NCBI GenBank assembly: GCA_947425005.1
Contig: CANDYP010000021.1
Span: 1 to 16,758 of the forward strand
Direction: 5' to 3'
Length of the DNA stretch: 16,758 nt
DNA from: Rickettsiales bacterium
Lineage (GTDB): Bacteria > Pseudomonadota > Alphaproteobacteria > Rickettsiales > UBA1997
Part shown: positions 6,289 through 13,065 of the stretch, piece by piece
Layout of the letters: the number at the start of each line of letters is the position of its first letter
How positions within the stretch are numbered: the first letter of the stretch is position 1
Position numbers and translations under genes: made by a program
Notes under the pieces: model-generated
What the model was told of the DNA's origin: nothing
Database searches by the model: none
Seen by the model: only the letters and a program-made list of their open reading frames with translations

Positions 6289-7038
6289 TTAGTGCTCTCT
6301 TGTGGTTTCGCCGATGTAGGCGCAGACCAAAATTGCGAAAATGTAAGCTTGAAGCACGGCGACAAAAAGCTCGAAGCCGGTCATGACAACGCTGAATAAA
6401 AAGGGCAGGGTTCCAAAAATTACGCCGAGAGAAATGATGAAGCCGGCGACAACTTTAAGTAAAACGTGGCCTGCGACCATGTTGGCGAAAAGACGCACTG
6501 AGAGAGTGATGGGACGAATCAGGAAAGAGAAAAGCTCGATGGCAAAAATTAGTGGGGCCATCCATCCGGGTACGCCGCTGGGCAAAAACATGTGGAGAAA
6601 TCCGCCAATGCCGTTGCGGTAAATTGCAAAAATTGTGATGGTGAAAAAGGCGATCATCGCCAGAGAAATGGTGACAGCGATTTGGCTGGTGGCAGTGAAG
6701 CTGTAAGGCGTGAGGCCAAACATGTTACACAGCAAAATGAAAGTGAAGAGACTGAAAACTAGTGGAAAAAATTTAGTGCCTTCGTCGCCAATTGTGCCTT
6801 TGATGATGTCGAAAACGAAGTTGTAAATTGATTCAGCAACGACCTGAAATCTTGAAGGAATCAAAGATTTTTTTCTGGTGGAAAAAAGCATGAAGGCGAT
6901 GACTGCGATGGTGGCGATTACCATGTAAAGAGCGGAATTTGTAAAACTAATGTCGATGCCGCCGATGTTTAAATCGAAAATTTTGTGAACTTCGAATTGC
7001 GCCAGAGGATTGTGTTTTTCGTGACCTGATCCGGACAT
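6289..7038 (-). CDS. atpB: ATP synthase Fo subunit a
   Basis: This 249-residue protein has five to six hydrophobic helices. The essential stator arginine is Arg182 in ITLSVRLFANMVAGH (equivalent to Arg210 of Escherichia coli). Other family marks are FGLTPYSFT at about 107-115 and, near the C-terminus, LQAYIFAILVCAYIGE. Subunit a supplies the proton half-channels beside the c-ring. It is the first gene of the minus-strand Fo cluster. No atpI precedes it: upstream is the divergent IalB-family gene across about 157 bp, which should contain promoters for both directions, although I cannot point to clear -35/-10 boxes. F1 genes are absent, consistent with the split Fo/F1 loci of alphaproteobacteria. 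Confidence 0.97.
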   Translation of the reverse strand: MSGSGHEKHNPLAQFEVHKIFDLNIGGIDISFTNSALYMVIATIAVIAFMLFSTRKKSLIPSRFQVVAESIYNFVFDIIKGTIGDEGTKFFPLVFSLFTFILLCNMFGLTPYSFTATSQIAVTISLAMIAFFTITIFAIYRNGIGGFLHMFLPSGVPGWMAPLIFAIELFSFLIRPITLSVRLFANMVAGHVLLKVVAGFIISLGVIFGTLPFLFSVVMTGFELFVAVLQAYIFAILVCAYIGETTREH

Positions 7039-7195
7039 GTTTTAGAAATTTGTTGGATTTTTTAAAAATTCTTCGTGATCTTTCGCGAATGCAAAAGTTG
7101 AGATATGAAACGTGACGCGAGCGCGATTGCTATTGCTCTAAAGCTGCTTCAAAAAAGAGCGGGCAAAATATTTTCCGACCCAAAAAAGTCAAGTT

Positions 7196-7852
7196 ATGAA
7201 ATCGATCAAATATTTTTTATACCCAAACAACCTGAAGATACCGACTTCTGACGAAGCATTTTTGAGGAAAAATCACGACGGAGAATGTAAGTCGTACCAA
7301 GTGGTACGGCGTCATTCTCCGAGCGAATTTTTACAAAAAAGACGAAGTAAAAATTTGGTATTTTCGGGTTTTGTAGGTATATTGTGCGTTTTTCTTTCTT
7401 GCGATCTTTCGGCGCAAGAACTGCAGGCGAAATTTCAAGATTGGAATGTTTTTAAAGCAGAAAGAGGAGATCGCGTGGTATGCTATGTGGCGTCTACTCC
7501 GATCAAGCGCGATGGCAGTTACGATAAAAGAGGTGAGCCCTATTTTTTAATCACAAATATTGTTAATGATGCTGATGAAGTCAGCGCTTCATCGGGCTTT
7601 ATTTACAAAAAAAAATCGGATGTTGAAGTGTCTTTCGGGTCAAAAAAATTCTACCTCTTCCCCTACATGTCAGTGGCTTGGGCTAATGACAAAAATGAGG
7701 ATATCGACATCATTAAAGAGATGCAAAAAGTTGAAGAATTTGTTGTGACTGGCGTGACTCGCGACGGCAAAAATTCCAACGACACTTATTCTCTGATCGG
7801 CTTCTCTCAGGCTTATGCCAAGATGAAAGAAGTTTGCGCTGACATCAAATAA
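7196..7852 (+). CDS. IalB-family (invasion-associated locus B) exported protein with an in-frame palindromic insert
   Basis: The product is 218 residues. Residues about 74-218 resemble IalB-family proteins: QDWNVFKAERGDRVVCYVAS, PYFLITN, FYLFPYMSVAWAN, VTGVTRDGKNSNDTYSLIGF, and paired cysteines C96 and C214 that may form a disulfide. The N-terminus is abnormal. Residues about 9-62 are encoded by element A2 (7219-7380), so the signal sequence has a long N-region (KRRSKN at 48-53) before a hydrophobic stretch (54-68) and a likely cleavage near LSA-Q (73/74). Deleting the 162 bp gives MKSIKYFLLCVFLSCDLSAQ, a normal signal peptide. A TTG start at 7355 is an alternative. Family members are periplasmic or outer-membrane proteins; the role here is unknown. 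Confidence 0.82.
   Translation: MKSIKYFLYPNNLKIPTSDEAFLRKNHDGECKSYQVVRRHSPSEFLQKRRSKNLVFSGFVGILCVFLSCDLSAQELQAKFQDWNVFKAERGDRVVCYVASTPIKRDGSYDKRGEPYFLITNIVNDADEVSASSGFIYKKKSDVEVSFGSKKFYLFPYMSVAWANDKNEDIDIIKEMQKVEEFVVTGVTRDGKNSNDTYSLIGFSQAYAKMKEVCADIK
7219..7380. repeat. 162-bp palindromic element A, copy A2, in frame inside the IalB-family gene
   Basis: It has the same start (ATACCCAAACAACC), the same centre (GTACCAAGTGGTAC) and exactly the same length as A1. The stretch from TTTTTGAGG to GAGAATGTAAG is identical to A1. The right arm has drifted: outer complementarity is much weaker than in A1, and that arm now encodes hydrophobic residues (NLVFSGFVGI) where A1 would encode KSVSKGCLGI. The element is 54 codons long and keeps the host frame open. 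Confidence 0.88.
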
Positions 7853-7871
7853 CCCCCCTCTCATTTTTTTC

Positions 7872-8414
7872 ATGCTGGAATTTTTAACCGGATTATTAAT
7901 CGCAACCAAAAAAGCCTCGCCGGTTTTATTGACGATTTTTGTGGTGGTTTTTTGTGCCATTATTTTGATGCGCGTGATCCTGACTTTCTTAGTTGAGCGT
8001 GCCTACAAAAAGTTGGCCAAAAAGATGAAGGGCAAAAAATTCTTTCCCGTCAAAAAGAAAAAATATTTGAAAGAAGACGAAGAATTGTTGCGCAAAAAAA
8101 CGGCGGAACTTCCACGCGCCCATTCAGAAGTTAAGGCGGAAATGAGGGCGAAGCAAGGCAGAGAGTCGAGCGGCAGTTACGAGATTATTGCGTCGGAAGA
8201 AAAAGAGCGGGACAGAAAAGAGCTAAATGAAATCAATATTGTGGACATTGTGAAGCCGGTGGGCTTTTGGACCTCGATGATTTTGGGTCAGAAGTTGACG
8301 TATTTAATCAACTCGGCGCAGATGATTAATAAGCGTGGCGACAAAGGTTTTTGGGCGAGCATGATCGAGGCCAAAGAGCGTGTAGCCGGCAAACAACACA
8401 GTCGAGGCCGCTAA
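7872..8414 (+). CDS. Conserved-looking membrane protein of unknown function
   Basis: This is a 180-residue ORF beginning 19 bp after the IalB-family gene, so probably co-transcribed. Residues about 15-42 (ASPVLLTIFVVVFCAIILMRVILTF) form one transmembrane helix. They are followed by a strongly basic stretch (about 45-75, KKLAKKMKGKK through KKKKYLK), which by the positive-inside rule is cytoplasmic. The C-terminal third contains VDIVKPVGFWTSMILGQKLTYLI and GFWASMIEAKERV, two related GFW.SMI motifs about 44 residues apart. I do not recognise the family. A family-B palindrome begins at its stop codon. Confidence 0.7.
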   Translation: MLEFLTGLLIATKKASPVLLTIFVVVFCAIILMRVILTFLVERAYKKLAKKMKGKKFFPVKKKKYLKEDEELLRKKTAELPRAHSEVKAEMRAKQGRESSGSYEIIASEEKERDRKELNEINIVDIVKPVGFWTSMILGQKLTYLINSAQMINKRGDKGFWASMIEAKERVAGKQHSRGR

Positions 8415-8555
8415 ACCCACTCTGAGTCCCGCTGCGATGAGCCAGAAAGGACTAATTTACTGCGCTCCGTTGCTCACGTACCTTAAGTACGCTACGCTAC
8501 GGTGCTCGCAAATCAGCCCTTTCTGACTCATCGCAACGAGACTCAGAGCGGGTTT
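8413..8555. repeat. Family-B palindromic repeat, copy B2
   Basis: AACCCACTCTGAGT at the left end pairs imperfectly with ACTCAGAGCGGGTTT at the right end. The centre CGTACCTTAAGTACG is as in B1. It overlaps the last two bases of the upstream gene's TAA stop, so that gene's end is set at the element boundary. It forms a tandem pair with B3. Confidence 0.85.
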
Positions 8556-8556
8556 C

Positions 8557-8687
8557 GGGAGTCCCGCTGTGACGAGTTAGAGAGGACTAATTTACTGCGC
8601 TCCGTTGCTCACGTACCTTAAGTACGCTACGCTACGGTGCTCGCAAATCAGTCCTTTCTGACTCATCGCAACGAGACTCAGAGCGGG
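8557..8687. repeat. Family-B palindromic repeat, copy B3
   Basis: It is a near-identical tandem copy of B2, offset by 135 bp. The two share GGACTAATTTACTGCGCTCC, the CTTAAG centre, and the right arm ending in ACTCAGAGCGGG. The left arm has drifted (GTGACGAGTTAGAGAGG against GCGATGAGCCAGAAAGG). It ends about 60 bp before the ankyrin gene. B2 and B3 together fill most of the 332-bp gap between genes. Confidence 0.85.
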
Positions 8688-8746
8688 TTATTGGGAGTCT
8701 TTGCCACCTAAATTCAGAACTTAATTTAACTTAAATTTTTTAATCA

Positions 8747-10024
8747 ATGCTTCCGCAACTAACAGAAATCACAAATAAAATTGCCGAATATTCAGACAGA
8801 AAATTGGCGAAATTTTCTGAACAAGATTTCAATTCGGTAAGGGCGTTAATTGCCAGTTACGTAGATGAATTGGTTACAAAAATTAGTACGGAAGATGGGG
8901 TTAATATTCTGTCAGAATCGCGAAATAATATTTTACACATCGCGGCTAAATTTGGCGATGTTGAGCAAATGAAAAGGGTTGTTGAATTCGTTAATAAAAT
9001 TCTTGAGACCTATGTTGGCATGGATGCCTCAGCCGTAGATACCAAAGATGTAAAATATTACGTTAATTTGCGGGACGAGAACTTTTTTACCCCACTACAT
9101 TACGCTGCAAAAAATGGTTGGGTAGATGCGGTGATTTTTCTCTTGGAATGTGGTGCAGAAAAAAATCCCAAAGCTTCTCCAAAGGATCGCGAATGGATGC
9201 CGATTCATTACGCTGCAAAAGGTGGTCATTTAGAGGTAGTTAAAACTTTGCTGAGCGCCGGAATTGATAAAGAAATCAAAACATCATTTGGCTTGACGCC
9301 TCTTGTTATTGCTGCGGAATTTGGTCACACAGATTTGTTACAGTTTTTGATTGGCGTAGGAGCGAATAAAAATGTCAAAACAACTGCAGAAAATCACAGC
9401 ATGACGGCATTGCACTACGGAGCTGTTGGTGGTTATTCGGATGTGGTTTTGTTGCTGATGAAAGAGGGGGTCGACAAGGAGGTCAAAACATCTTCCGGAT
9501 TAACAGCGCTACATTTCGCGGTGAGCGCTGGTAATATTAATGTTGCCGAAATTTTGTTAATAAATGGCGCGGATATTTTTGACAAAACCAATTCGGGTCA
9601 CAACGCTTTGCACGTTGCTGCGAGTAAAGGTCAGGACGAAATGGTGTCGTTCTTATTGCAGTGGGGAATTGATGAGTTGGATATTGCTCTGAGCGTTGCC
9701 AAGGCTCATTCCAACAAGGTGATTGTGCAAAAAATAGAGCTCTATCAGAAAGCCATCAAAAATCTTTTTAATTTGAAAAACCTACCTGCTGATTTTGTTG
9801 AAGTTCTGAAAAATTTTACCAAGCAAGATGTTCATGAGGCTAAAATTATTTTAGCGGAAGGTGTGTCTTTCAACGGTTACGGGGTCTTCAATTTGAAGCA
9901 AGAAGTAGGAATTTTTAGTAAAAGAAGAATGACTTTGTCAAAAGTTGTCGAAGAAAAAAAGTCGCATGATCTATCTGATGCGCTTCACGCTTTGGAAAAA
10001 ACTATCGGCCTATACAAGGTTTAG
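8747..10024 (+). CDS. Ankyrin-repeat protein
   Basis: This 425-residue protein has about seven ankyrin repeats, near residues 58-83, 112-143, 150-180, 182-212, 218-248, 250-282 and 284-310. They are recognisable by TPLHYAAKNGWVDAVIFLLECGA, MPIHYAAKGGHLEVVKTLLSAG, LTALHFAVSAGNINVAEILL and NALHVAASKGQDEMVSFLL. Residues 1-57 are helical with no signal peptide or membrane segment. The C-terminal ~110 residues are helical and of unknown type. Ankyrin arrays bind proteins. In intracellular alphaproteobacteria some are secreted effectors, but no secretion gene is in the window, so that role is inference. Its last 15 bases overlap the convergent dapA gene. Confidence 0.93.
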   Translation: MLPQLTEITNKIAEYSDRKLAKFSEQDFNSVRALIASYVDELVTKISTEDGVNILSESRNNILHIAAKFGDVEQMKRVVEFVNKILETYVGMDASAVDTKDVKYYVNLRDENFFTPLHYAAKNGWVDAVIFLLECGAEKNPKASPKDREWMPIHYAAKGGHLEVVKTLLSAGIDKEIKTSFGLTPLVIAAEFGHTDLLQFLIGVGANKNVKTTAENHSMTALHYGAVGGYSDVVLLLMKEGVDKEVKTSSGLTALHFAVSAGNINVAEILLINGADIFDKTNSGHNALHVAASKGQDEMVSFLLQWGIDELDIALSVAKAHSNKVIVQKIELYQKAIKNLFNLKNLPADFVEVLKNFTKQDVHEAKIILAEGVSFNGYGVFNLKQEVGIFSKRRMTLSKVVEEKKSHDLSDALHALEKTIGLYKV

Positions 10025-10879
10025 TTTTTTCATTTCTTTTTCGATTCTTGCTTTAGCGGCCGGTGACGGCTCAACCAAAGGTAGGCGAATTTCTGCACTG
10101 CAAAGCCCCATCAAACTGGCGGCATATTTAATCGGAATTGGATTAGTTTCGCAGAACATCGCGGCGTGAAGATCGGTTAATTTATCCTGTATTTCTAAGG
10201 CCGATTTGTAGTCGCCTTGCGCGCAAAATTTTTGTAAATCGCTGACTAATTTTGGTGCGATGTTCGCCGTCACCGAAATCACGCCATTGCCGCCCATGGC
10301 ATTGAAGCCCACGACTGTCGCATCTTCGCCGGACAGGTAAGAGAATTTTTTCTTGATCAACATGCGCAAAGAAGCGACGCGAGCCAAGTCGCCTGTAGCA
10401 TCTTTCAGCCCTACGATATTTTTCAACTCTGCGATGCGGGCCAAATTTTCGTCAGAAATATTAATGACGGAGCGGCCCGGAATATTGTAAACAATCAGCG
10501 GAATGCCGCATTCATTCAGCGCTTTGAAGTGCTGATACACGCCTTCTGGCGTTGGTTTGTTGTAGTAAGGAGCCACGATTAAACAAGAATCAGCGCCAAT
10601 TTCTTTGGCGTGATTGGTCATTAAAATGGCCTCGGCAGTAGAGTTGGAACCGGTGCCAGCCATCACTTTAATTCTTCTATTTGAGATCTTAACGCAGAGA
10701 TCAATTACCAAATTATGCTCTTCATGAGTCAGGGTTGGAGACTCGCCAGTTGTGCCGCAAGGGATCACTCCATCGACACCGTTTTGGATCTGATATTCAA
10801 CTAATTTTTCCAGAGATTTTTCATCAATTTTGCCATTTTTAAAAGGCGTAACAAGTGCCGTGAATGTTTCTGTCGTCAT
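10010..10879 (-). CDS. dapA: 4-hydroxy-tetrahydrodipicolinate synthase
   Basis: This 289-residue TIM-barrel enzyme condenses pyruvate with aspartate semialdehyde, the first committed step to diaminopimelate (peptidoglycan) and lysine. Visible motifs are GTTGES at 42-47 (Thr43/Thr44 of the active site), Tyr131 in YNIPGR with Arg136, and the Schiff-base Lys159 in GLKDATG. These correspond to E. coli Tyr133, Arg138 and Lys161. The length is normal. The gene is convergent with the ankyrin gene, overlapping its 3' end by 15 nt, and divergent from nuoA across about 120 bp. No other lysine-pathway gene is adjacent. Confidence 0.96.
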   Translation of the reverse strand: MTTETFTALVTPFKNGKIDEKSLEKLVEYQIQNGVDGVIPCGTTGESPTLTHEEHNLVIDLCVKISNRRIKVMAGTGSNSTAEAILMTNHAKEIGADSCLIVAPYYNKPTPEGVYQHFKALNECGIPLIVYNIPGRSVINISDENLARIAELKNIVGLKDATGDLARVASLRMLIKKKFSYLSGEDATVVGFNAMGGNGVISVTANIAPKLVSDLQKFCAQGDYKSALEIQDKLTDLHAAMFCETNPIPIKYAASLMGLCSAEIRLPLVEPSPAAKARIEKEMKKLNLV

Positions 10880-11000
10880 GCGAATTTTAAATTGATTTTA
10901 TCTCGAGCGAAAATATTTTGCGGGAGGTTCTTCAGATAGGTTCTCGGAAAAAAATTAGTCAGCTCCTCTTTAAAACACAATCAACAAATCAGGCAAAATA

Positions 11001-11414
11001 ATGAGTGGTAATGAAACCCTTTCAAGGGCTGTTAATGCTGTTTCCAGCGCGGATATGTTGTCAGCACAATATTTGCCAATTTTATTGTTTTTGGCCGTCG
11101 CAATTATCCTCTCTTGCGTGATTTTAGTGATCCCATTTATCGTGGCAAAATCAAAGCCTGATCACGAAAAACTTTCGCAATATGAATGTGGTTTTGAAGG
11201 TGAAGGAAGGGTGCGTAGTGAATTCAATGTGCAGTTTTATTTAGTCGCAATTCTCTTCATAATTTTCGATTTAGAAATTGCCTTTTTATTTCCTTGGGCA
11301 GTCTCTCTAAAAAAAATTGGCATTTTCGGATTTTGGTCAATGATGGTGTTCTTGATCTTACTCACAGTCGGTTTCATCTACGAATGGAAACGCGGCGCAC
11401 TCGAATGGAAATAG
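11001..11414 (+). CDS. nuoA: NADH-quinone oxidoreductase subunit A
   Basis: This 137-residue complex I membrane subunit has three helices (about 24-49, 76-99 and 109-128). The conserved loop YECGFEG (61-67) and the following RSEFNVQFYLVAILFIIFDLE (72-92, with the FDLE acidic pair) are diagnostic. The N-terminus is somewhat longer than in many homologues; an in-frame ATG at residue 19 is a possible alternative start, but neither has a clear Shine-Dalgarno. It is the first gene of a nuoA-B-C run and is divergent from dapA. Confidence 0.96.
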   Translation: MSGNETLSRAVNAVSSADMLSAQYLPILLFLAVAIILSCVILVIPFIVAKSKPDHEKLSQYECGFEGEGRVRSEFNVQFYLVAILFIIFDLEIAFLFPWAVSLKKIGIFGFWSMMVFLILLTVGFIYEWKRGALEWK

Positions 11415-11453
11415 CCCCTCATCATTTTAAATCTAAATTTACGAACTTTTAAA

Positions 11454-11978
11454 ATGACTAATCTTAATCTTAGCCCTCTCAATCAAGACGCACTTCTCAG
11501 CCAAGTTACGGATGAAGTTTCTGACCGCGGTTTCGTAGTTGCAAAACTTGATCAGCTGGTGAATTGGGCCAGAACCGGCTCACTGTGGCCCATGACTTTT
11601 GGCCTTGCTTGTTGTGCTGTTGAAATGATGCAAACTGCCGCAAGTCGTTACGATCTTGACCGCTTCGGAATGGTCTTCCGCCCGTCTCCGCGCCAGTCCG
11701 ACGTGATGATTGTGGCGGGCACTCTCACCAATAAAATGGCCCCGGCGCTGCGCAAAGTTTACGATCAAATGGCCGAACCACGTTACGTAATTTCAATGGG
11801 AAGCTGCGCCAATGGCGGTGGCTACTACCATTATTCTTACTCAGTTGTGAGAGGTTGCGATCGCATCGTTCCGGTTGATGTCTACGTGCCGGGATGTCCT
11901 CCAACTGCAGAGGCTCTGCTTTACGGCGTTATGCTCCTCCAAAGAAAAATCTCCAGAACCGGAAAATTTAATCGTTAA
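11454..11978 (+). CDS. nuoB: NADH-quinone oxidoreductase subunit B
   Basis: This 174-residue peripheral-arm subunit carries the terminal [4Fe-4S] cluster N2 next to the quinone site. Its ligands are visible: Cys53-Cys54 (GLACCAVEM), Cys118 (GSCANGGG) and Cys148 (VPGCPPTAE). Other conserved stretches are FRPSPRQSDVMIVAGT and MAEPRYVISMGSC. It follows nuoA by 39 bp and precedes nuoC by 34 bp, so the three are probably one transcript. Confidence 0.97.
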   Translation: MTNLNLSPLNQDALLSQVTDEVSDRGFVVAKLDQLVNWARTGSLWPMTFGLACCAVEMMQTAASRYDLDRFGMVFRPSPRQSDVMIVAGTLTNKMAPALRKVYDQMAEPRYVISMGSCANGGGYYHYSYSVVRGCDRIVPVDVYVPGCPPTAEALLYGVMLLQRKISRTGKFNR

Positions 11979-12012
11979 AAAAGCGGTATACTCATTCAAT
12001 TCATGACCTTCA

Positions 12013-12630
12013 ATGATTCAGAATCTTCAAGCGCAAGCCGATTACATCAAAAATAATTTCGAAGGCGTAACAGTTGTCGAGCCAATCAATCACGGCAATC
12101 TCATCATTTATTCCCCCTCAGAAAATATCGTAAATTTCCTCAAATTTTTGCGCGACGATCAAAATTTATCTTTCAAACTTTTGCTTGATGTTTTTGGCGC
12201 TGATCTGCTGGGCATTAGAACCCCACGCTTCGAGGTGATCTACAATCTTTTAAGTCTGAAGCTAAATAATCGCATCACCGTAAAAGTTGCGCTGAATGAG
12301 GGCGAAAAAGTTGCAACTGCAACGCAAGTTTTCAGCTCAGCCGGCTGGTTTGAGCGCGAAGCCTTCGACATGTACGGCATTGTTTTTTCGGGCCATCCTG
12401 ATCTACGCCGCATCTTGACTGACTACGGTTTCGAAGGTCATCCATTACGTAAAGATTTTCCGCTGACAGGCTACAAAGAAGTGCGCTACGATGAGCAGCA
12501 AAAAAAAGTCATTTACGAGCCAGTGAAGTTGATGCAAGAATTCCGAAATTTTGATTTTGAAATGCCTTGGGAAGGTAATCTTGAAGGGGCTAGACACGCC
12601 ATGTCAGACAATAATAAAAATAAATCTTAA
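12013..12630 (+). CDS. nuoC: NADH-quinone oxidoreductase subunit C
   Basis: This 205-residue 30-kDa subunit of the complex I peripheral arm is identified by its C-terminal signature around 113-153: FEREAFDMYGI, FSGHPDLRRILTDYGFEGHP and LRKDFPLTGY. It stands alone rather than being fused to NuoD as in enterobacteria, the normal state in alphaproteobacteria. The ATG at 12013 gives a normal length. A membrane-protein gene, not nuoD, starts 5 bp after its stop. Confidence 0.96.
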   Translation: MIQNLQAQADYIKNNFEGVTVVEPINHGNLIIYSPSENIVNFLKFLRDDQNLSFKLLLDVFGADLLGIRTPRFEVIYNLLSLKLNNRITVKVALNEGEKVATATQVFSSAGWFEREAFDMYGIVFSGHPDLRRILTDYGFEGHPLRKDFPLTGYKEVRYDEQQKKVIYEPVKLMQEFRNFDFEMPWEGNLEGARHAMSDNNKNKS

Positions 12631-12635
12631 ATTTT

Positions 12636-13052
12636 ATGAGCGACATTCTTCACAAAATCGAAGCATCTTTTAAGGCGTCTTTAAAAGGCGAAGAGACCAT
12701 AAATAATCTCATTCGTTGGTGGGGAATTATCGGTTATTTGGTGGTGTTTTTTGTCGTGAATAAAGTGATTAAATTGGTTCACGTGCATTTTATCGTAGTA
12801 ATCATTTCAGCGCTCGTGATCTGCTATTTCTCGTGGCACATCTACGCTTTAAAAAAATGTTCACCAAAAAAGATCAAGCTCAGCAAAGAAGAAAAGCAAA
12901 AAATCAGCGAAGAAAACCGCAAAGAATTGGGCAAAAAAATAGCGAGAAAATTATTCCTTCAAGAGTCGATTACCAAATGGAATCCCGTGTTGGTGTCGAT
13001 GGTAATTGACGCCTACTGCATCGCGCAGTTTGTCGGATATGTGGTGGATTAG
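12636..13052 (+). CDS. Small membrane protein of unknown function after nuoC
   Basis: This is a 138-residue ORF starting 5 bp after nuoC, so almost certainly co-transcribed with it. Two hydrophobic segments lie at about 25-46 (IRWWGIIGYLVVFFVVNKVI) and 51-70 (FIVVIISALVICYFSWHIYA), and a weaker third at the C-terminus (about 118-137). Between them is a basic, Lys/Glu-rich cytoplasmic-type stretch (about 71-105). It is not NuoD or any other core complex I subunit I know. Its place in the nuo transcript could mean an accessory or assembly role, but that is inference. It ends 13 bp from convergent folC, with no visible terminator. Confidence 0.72.
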   Translation: MSDILHKIEASFKASLKGEETINNLIRWWGIIGYLVVFFVVNKVIKLVHVHFIVVIISALVICYFSWHIYALKKCSPKKIKLSKEEKQKISEENRKELGKKIARKLFLQESITKWNPVLVSMVIDAYCIAQFVGYVVD

Positions 13053-13065
13053 TTTGGGTTTCTCG

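Noticed and set aside
7105..7251. Plus-strand 48-codon ORF (MKRDASAIAIAL...) ending IPKQPEDTDF inside element A2
   Set aside because: It overlaps the start of the IalB-family gene in another frame and has no recognisable domain. Without the element it would run on out of frame over that gene. It is noted only because its tail matches the receiver's element-derived tail.
7670..7960. Minus-strand 96-codon ORF
   Set aside because: It is antisense to the IalB-family gene and the start of the next gene, both of which have better coding evidence.
8413..8687. Tandem repeats as a CRISPR array
   Set aside because: There are only two long units, each internally palindromic over ~130-140 bp, with no short repeats or unique spacers of uniform length and no cas genes.
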